A stretch of DNA of 64,000 nucleotides from Butyrivibrio sp. WCD3002. Lineage in GTDB: Bacteria > Bacillota > Clostridia > Lachnospirales > Lachnospiraceae. Location: the NCBI RefSeq assembly GCF_000424265.1, contig NZ_AUJO01000013.1, positions 1 through 64,000 of the forward strand, read 5' to 3'. A program made the position numbers and the translations under genes. The notes under the pieces are model-generated. The model had not been told where the DNA came from. It was given only the letters and a program-made list of their open reading frames with translations, and searched no databases. How positions within the stretch are numbered: position 1 is the stretch's first letter; each line of letters opens with the position of its first letter. Below are positions 60,487 through 64,000 of this stretch, one piece after another.

Positions 60487-61596
60487 TCAGTTTGTGATAA
60501 CCTTCTCTGTCTCTTTGTCGAATACGTGAATCTTCTCAACATCGAAAGCAAACTTAACCTTATCGCCAGGTCTAGCTGTTGTACGAGAATCAACTCTAGC
60601 TGTTACAGGGAAGCCTGCAAGATCAAAGTACAGATAAACTTCTGCACCAAGAAGCTCGTATACGTTGATTGTTGACTCGAATACAGCCTTAGATGTGCTA
60701 ACAACCATCTCAGAATCATCAACATCCTCAGGACGGATACCGAATGTTACAGTCTTTCCAGCGTAACCACCATCGATAACCTTCTTAGCCTTTGCCGGAG
60801 GAAGCTCGATTGACTGGCCAGCGATCTTGAGGCAAGCCTTGTCGCCTGATACTTCTACTTCTGCATCAAGGAAGTTCATCTGAGGTGATCCCATGAATCC
60901 TGCAACGAAGAGGTTGCAAGGCTTATCATAGAGGTTCTGAGGTGTATCTACCTGCTGAACAACACCGTCCTTCATAACAACGATTCTTGTACCAAGTGTC
61001 ATAGCCTCGGTCTGATCGTGTGTAACGTAGATGATTGTGGTACCAAGTCTCTGGTGAAGCTTAGCGATCTCTGTTCTCATCTGAACACGGAGCTTAGCAT
61101 CAAGGTTTGAAAGAGGCTCATCCATAAGGAATACCTTAGGATTACGAACGATAGCACGTCCCATAGCAACACGCTGTCTCTGTCCACCTGAAAGAGCCTT
61201 AGGCTTACGATCAAGAAGGTTTGTAAGGTCAAGGATCTTAGCTGCATCCTTTACCATCTTATCGATCTCCTGCTTCGGAACTTTACGAAGCTTAAGACCA
61301 AATGCCATGTTATCATAAACAGTCATATGAGGATACAGAGCGTAGTTCTGGAATACCATTGCGATATCTCTGTCCTTAGGCTCTACATCGTTAACTACAC
61401 GGTCACCGATTTTAAGTGTACCGGAAGAGATGTCCTCAAGACCTGCGATCATACGAAGTGTTGTTGACTTACCACATCCTGAAGGTCCTACGAAGATGAT
61501 GAACTCCTTATCCTGGATATCAAGATTGAAATTCTTAACAGCTTCGAAACCGTTAGGATAAACTTTGCATACATTTTCAAGTGTTAAACTTGCCAT
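60487..61596 (-). CDS. Stand-alone sugar ABC transporter ATPase (UgpC/MsmK type)
   Basis: A 369-aa ATPase. Walker A GPSGCGKST, signature LSGGQRQRVAMGRAIVRNPK, Walker B VFLMDEPLSNLDAKL and the H-loop THDQTEAM are all intact, and the C-terminal OB-like domain ends in KIHVFDKETEKVI. No permease or binding-protein gene adjoins. In streptococci MsmK-type ATPases energise several transporters; the same is likely here, including systems lacking their own ATPase. Monocistronic with its own promoter, a 5' hairpin and a strong terminator, consistent with high constant expression. Confidence 0.93.
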   Translation of the reverse strand: MASLTLENVCKVYPNGFEAVKNFNLDIQDKEFIIFVGPSGCGKSTTLRMIAGLEDISSGTLKIGDRVVNDVEPKDRDIAMVFQNYALYPHMTVYDNMAFGLKLRKVPKQEIDKMVKDAAKILDLTNLLDRKPKALSGGQRQRVAMGRAIVRNPKVFLMDEPLSNLDAKLRVQMRTEIAKLHQRLGTTIIYVTHDQTEAMTLGTRIVVMKDGVVQQVDTPQNLYDKPCNLFVAGFMGSPQMNFLDAEVEVSGDKACLKIAGQSIELPPAKAKKVIDGGYAGKTVTFGIRPEDVDDSEMVVSTSKAVFESTINVYELLGAEVYLYFDLAGFPVTARVDSRTTARPGDKVKFAFDVEKIHVFDKETEKVITN

Positions 61597-61656
61597 TTTT
61601 AGTTTCCCTCCTATTTCTCAAAAAAAGAGCTTTCCGCTCCTGACAAATAAAAGTAT

Positions 61657-61679
61657 AGCCAAAGCACTATGCTTTGGCT
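61657..61679 (-). promoter_or_regulatory. 5'-end hairpin of the lone ATPase transcript
   Basis: AGCCAAAGCA-CTA... and TGCTTTGGCT form a perfect 10-bp stem placed right at the predicted transcription start. It probably protects the mRNA from 5'-end decay; it also ends in a U-rich stretch and could act as a terminator for the DUF624 gene. Confidence 0.55.
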
Positions 61680-61687
61680 ATGCAACA

Positions 61688-61717
61688 ATTATACAAAGAT
61701 TTGACCATTCGTTGTAA
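61688..61717 (-). promoter_or_regulatory. Promoter of the lone ATPase gene
   Basis: TTACAA (-35), 18 bases, TATAAT (-10) on the minus strand. Confidence 0.65.
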
Positions 61718-61831
61718 GAATTGCCATTTAATAATTTTTTTATAAATTGGTTAGGAATTTTTGCACAAAGATATTAAAATCTTATGTACAATGTGACAAA
61801 TCACCTTAAATCCTGCTTGAATTATTGGCTT

Positions 61832-62542
61832 TTATTTCCTGTCTCTGGCTTCCTGCATGCGCTTGATTGCTGCCTGAAGTTCTTCGTCATCTTCGTCATT
61901 CACAGGCTCTTTGACCTCTTCTTCTACCTTGGGCTCAAATCTCTTGAAAAGTCCGTTGTACATAAGCGCCATAAGAAATGAAGGTCCTGTTACTCCAAAA
62001 AGGATGAGAATAGGAAGGATCTGCATATCAAAAAAGTAAAGCAGAACGATCGGAATAAGTGAAACCAGAGTCATTCCTACCGTTCTTGGCAGACCAAGGA
62101 TTGCAAACATCACAGAATTCTTCAGAGTACGATTAATCGGATTATCGAACCTTGACTGCAGCGGGAAGATGTAAAGCGAAACCATGTAAAGCAGTATGCT
62201 GACACCAAACATTACATATGTATAAGCAGCCGGTACCTTTGTAGCGTTGTAATAAATCCATGCAAAGTCAACACCAATTATCGCACCTACTGCAAAAACG
62301 ATGATCCACAGAATAGTTGCCTGCTTAAAATTAAGCTTAAAGGATTTCCAGAAGCCTTTTATAATATAGCTCTCTTCATCTCTAACCATCTTAAGAAGTA
62401 CATAATGCATTCCGGTAAGAGCCGCACCACCTGTAAAAGGAACAACCAAAAAGAATAAAACTACAAGATTGAGCAGCATAAGATCTGCGATTTTGTTAAG
62501 CGCCCTCATAAAAGGACTGTCTAAATCAAATAATTTTCCCAT
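61832..62542 (-). CDS. DUF624 (YesL family) membrane protein
   Basis: A 236-aa protein with five or six helices. The DUF624 start is LDSPFMRALNKIADLMLLNLVV, and the later LLKMVRDEESYIIKGFWKSFK is also typical. The tail is acidic and charged. Family members are often encoded with sugar ABC and YesMN genes; here the lone UgpC-type ATPase is next on the same strand. Function unknown. Confidence 0.85.
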   Translation of the reverse strand: MGKLFDLDSPFMRALNKIADLMLLNLVVLFFLVVPFTGGAALTGMHYVLLKMVRDEESYIIKGFWKSFKLNFKQATILWIIVFAVGAIIGVDFAWIYYNATKVPAAYTYVMFGVSILLYMVSLYIFPLQSRFDNPINRTLKNSVMFAILGLPRTVGMTLVSLIPIVLLYFFDMQILPILILFGVTGPSFLMALMYNGLFKRFEPKVEEEVKEPVNDEDDEELQAAIKRMQEARDRK

Positions 62543-62569
62543 AATAAATAACTCCTAAATCTAGAAACA

Positions 62570-62610
62570 AAAAAATAATGCCTGAGCACAATACATAATA
62601 TCATGCTCAG
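62570..62610 (-). terminator. Terminator of the alpha/beta hydrolase gene
   Basis: In the minus-strand RNA, CTGAGCA pairs with TGCTCAG across 15 bases, followed by GCATTATTTTTTT. Confidence 0.75.
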
Positions 62611-62633
62611 ACATATAATTCATTAAATATTTT

Positions 62634-63569
62634 TTATCCGATGGTCTTCTTGATCCATGCAAGCTGATCAGCGAATACAGTTTCTCTTCCGATCTCCTGC
62701 TGAAGCTCATGTCTCATTCCGTCATAGAGCTTAAGTTCAACATTGGTAAGACCGATCTGCTCTGTCCAAACCTTATAGAGCTGCTCTACACCGGAGCCAT
62801 ACTCACCAACGGGATCTTCTTTTCCTGCTGTAAGAAGGATAGGAAGCTTCTTGGGAATATCCTCCATCTTGCCTGTATCCTGAACTCTTGAAAGAAGCTC
62901 AAAAAGTGTCTCAAAACCGTTTACTGTGAATACAAAATTATCTCTTGGATCATTTATGTATTTATTTACACTCTCTTCATTGTGTGAGAGCCAGTCAAAC
63001 TTGGTCTTGGGACTGGATATACGGCTGAGGTATCCCTTAAATGCTGTGTTGTTAAGGAATCCTGATCTGTGCTTTTCACCAAGCATAGCGCCAATGAAAG
63101 CAGCCATTCCCTTGCCGGCTTTGATGGTACCTATAGACATATAGCCTGTTCCCTGAATGATGGCGCCCTGAATACCTGTGCCGTATCTTGTAAGATACTC
63201 TCTGGCAACAAAGGATCCAAAGCTGTGTCCCATAAGTATTACAGGGATTCCGGGATACTCTTCCTGAGTCATCTTCTTAAGTCTGTGCGCATCTCTAAGA
63301 AGCACTGTAGCAGGATCGTTCTTGCAAAAATATCCATAAGGAACTCTCTCTGAAACTGATCCGCCATGACCAAGATGATCATTACCTATAACGAGAATGC
63401 CATTATCTGCCATATATCTTGCAAATTCATCGTAGCGGTCTATAAACTCCTGCATACCATGAATTATCTGCAATATTGCGATCGGCTTCTCCTCAGGAAT
63501 CCATCTTATTGCATGAATCGTGGTTTCGCGGTCTCTTGATTTGTAGGTAAGCTCCTCTTTTCGTGCCAT
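62634..63569 (-). CDS. Alpha/beta hydrolase (monoacylglycerol-lipase-like)
   Basis: A 311-aa cytoplasmic hydrolase. Nucleophile elbow GHSFGSF (Ser at about 116), then the oxyanion motif IHGMQEFIDRY near residue 40, and late LLTAGKEDPVGEYG (acid) and LYDGMRHELQQE (His). The family cleaves monoglycerides and other esters; lysophospholipids are possible. Stands alone between DUF624 and metG. Confidence 0.9.
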   Translation of the reverse strand: MARKEELTYKSRDRETTIHAIRWIPEEKPIAILQIIHGMQEFIDRYDEFARYMADNGILVIGNDHLGHGGSVSERVPYGYFCKNDPATVLLRDAHRLKKMTQEEYPGIPVILMGHSFGSFVAREYLTRYGTGIQGAIIQGTGYMSIGTIKAGKGMAAFIGAMLGEKHRSGFLNNTAFKGYLSRISSPKTKFDWLSHNEESVNKYINDPRDNFVFTVNGFETLFELLSRVQDTGKMEDIPKKLPILLTAGKEDPVGEYGSGVEQLYKVWTEQIGLTNVELKLYDGMRHELQQEIGRETVFADQLAWIKKTIG

Positions 63570-63705
63570 AATAACCCCCTTAATAGTAATGCCAAAAATT
63601 TTCTATACCATCCACATTTTTTGACAGTTTTTCTAAATACTATTTTACCACAATTTCGTAATGTGCATTCTTAAAAATTCGTAAATTATGTCACAAAATA
63701 ATAAT

Positions 63706-64000
63706 TTATGCTATCTCAGCACCTGAAGGCATTGCCTTCTCAGGAGTCATCAGTGCAAGATTACCCTCTGCATCCTCTGCACAAAGGAGCATACCCTCTG
63801 ATTTAACACCTGCAAGCATTGCGGGCTTGAGGTTTACAAGAACCATAACCTTCTTACCAACCATCTCCTCGGGAGTGTAGTATTTGCGGATTCCGGATAC
63901 AATCTGCTTAACCTGGCTTCCAATCTTAACCTGTGAGCAGAGAAGCTTCTTGGACTTCGGAACAGCTTCACATGCGATGATCTCACCTACCTGGAACTGA
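63706..64000 (-). CDS. metG: Methionyl-tRNA synthetase, C-terminal tRNA-binding domain (runs off right edge)
   Basis: The last 97 residues are visible: FQVGEIIACEAVPKSKKLLC, VSGIRKYYTPEEMVGKKVMV, LVNLKPAMLAGVKSEGM and the final ALMTPEKAMPSGAEIA. This is the OB-fold dimerisation/tRNA-binding domain found at the C-terminus of bacterial MetRS. The catalytic domain lies outside the window. The stop at 63706 is followed by AT-rich sequence without an obvious terminator. Confidence 0.93.
   Translation of the reverse strand, partial: QFQVGEIIACEAVPKSKKLLCSQVKIGSQVKQIVSGIRKYYTPEEMVGKKVMVLVNLKPAMLAGVKSEGMLLCAEDAEGNLALMTPEKAMPSGAEIA

Overview
This 64 kb window looks like chromosome of a low- to mid-GC Gram-positive anaerobe of the Clostridia, most likely family Lachnospiraceae (Butyrivibrio/Pseudobutyrivibrio-like). 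The basis is gene content: rubredoxin, a radical-SAM activase-like protein, several sugar ABC transporters with YesM/YesN-type sensing, a GH3 beta-glucosidase, a TelA/XpaC pair and MutS2. SD sequences are AGGAG-like and most genes lie on the minus strand. The genus is an inference.

Layout. 0-0.4 kb: 5' part of rfbB. 0.5-3.4 kb: AT-rich accessory module of an ABC-type AAA ATPase and a partner with a PD-(D/E)XK-like nuclease signature, preceded by a transposase-OrfA-like HTH protein. 3.4-4.6 kb: DUF2304 protein and a GT2 glycosyltransferase. 4.7-6.0 kb: rubredoxin, then about 1 kb without annotated genes. That stretch contains a minus-strand promoter, a 41-codon ORF with a good SD, long inverted repeats and a terminator. 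6-14 kb: secreted and lipoproteins, a four-gene carbohydrate ABC operon with a degenerate PHP protein, and thiN. 14-18 kb: MglB-like binding protein, degenerate GGDEF protein, acyltransferase. 18-28 kb: one long sugar sensing and uptake region: membrane-anchored binding protein, histidine kinase, AraC-type regulator, a second binding protein, then chvE-mmsA-mmsB. 28-31 kb: two MATE exporters. 31-33.5 kb: accessory island beside the 3' end of rlmD, with an XRE regulator, a textbook operator/promoter, an unknown 315-aa protein, a small BECR-type nuclease candidate and two gene remnants. 33.6-50 kb: mostly housekeeping genes (rlmD, trmL, mutS2, yhaM, aminotransferase/Lrp, AIR-synthase-like, VanW). 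A GH3 glucosidase and an AraC gene sit between a histidine kinase and an OmpR-type regulator. 51-64 kb: galK, TelA/XpaC pair, pncB, SRP RNA, tadA, radical SAM protein, CdaR-type regulator, stand-alone UgpC/MsmK ATPase, DUF624 protein, alpha/beta hydrolase and the 3' end of metG.

How the genes fit together. The dominant theme is extracellular sugar sensing and uptake. The binding protein/kinase/YesN set upstream of chvE-mmsAB resembles the XylFII-LytS-YesN arrangement of clostridia. The lone UgpC-type ATPase may energise several transporters. The two accessory regions (0.5-3.4 kb and 31-33.5 kb) both look like conflict (defence or toxin) modules. They and the 41-codon ORF/structured RNA locus are the most likely places for undescribed biology.
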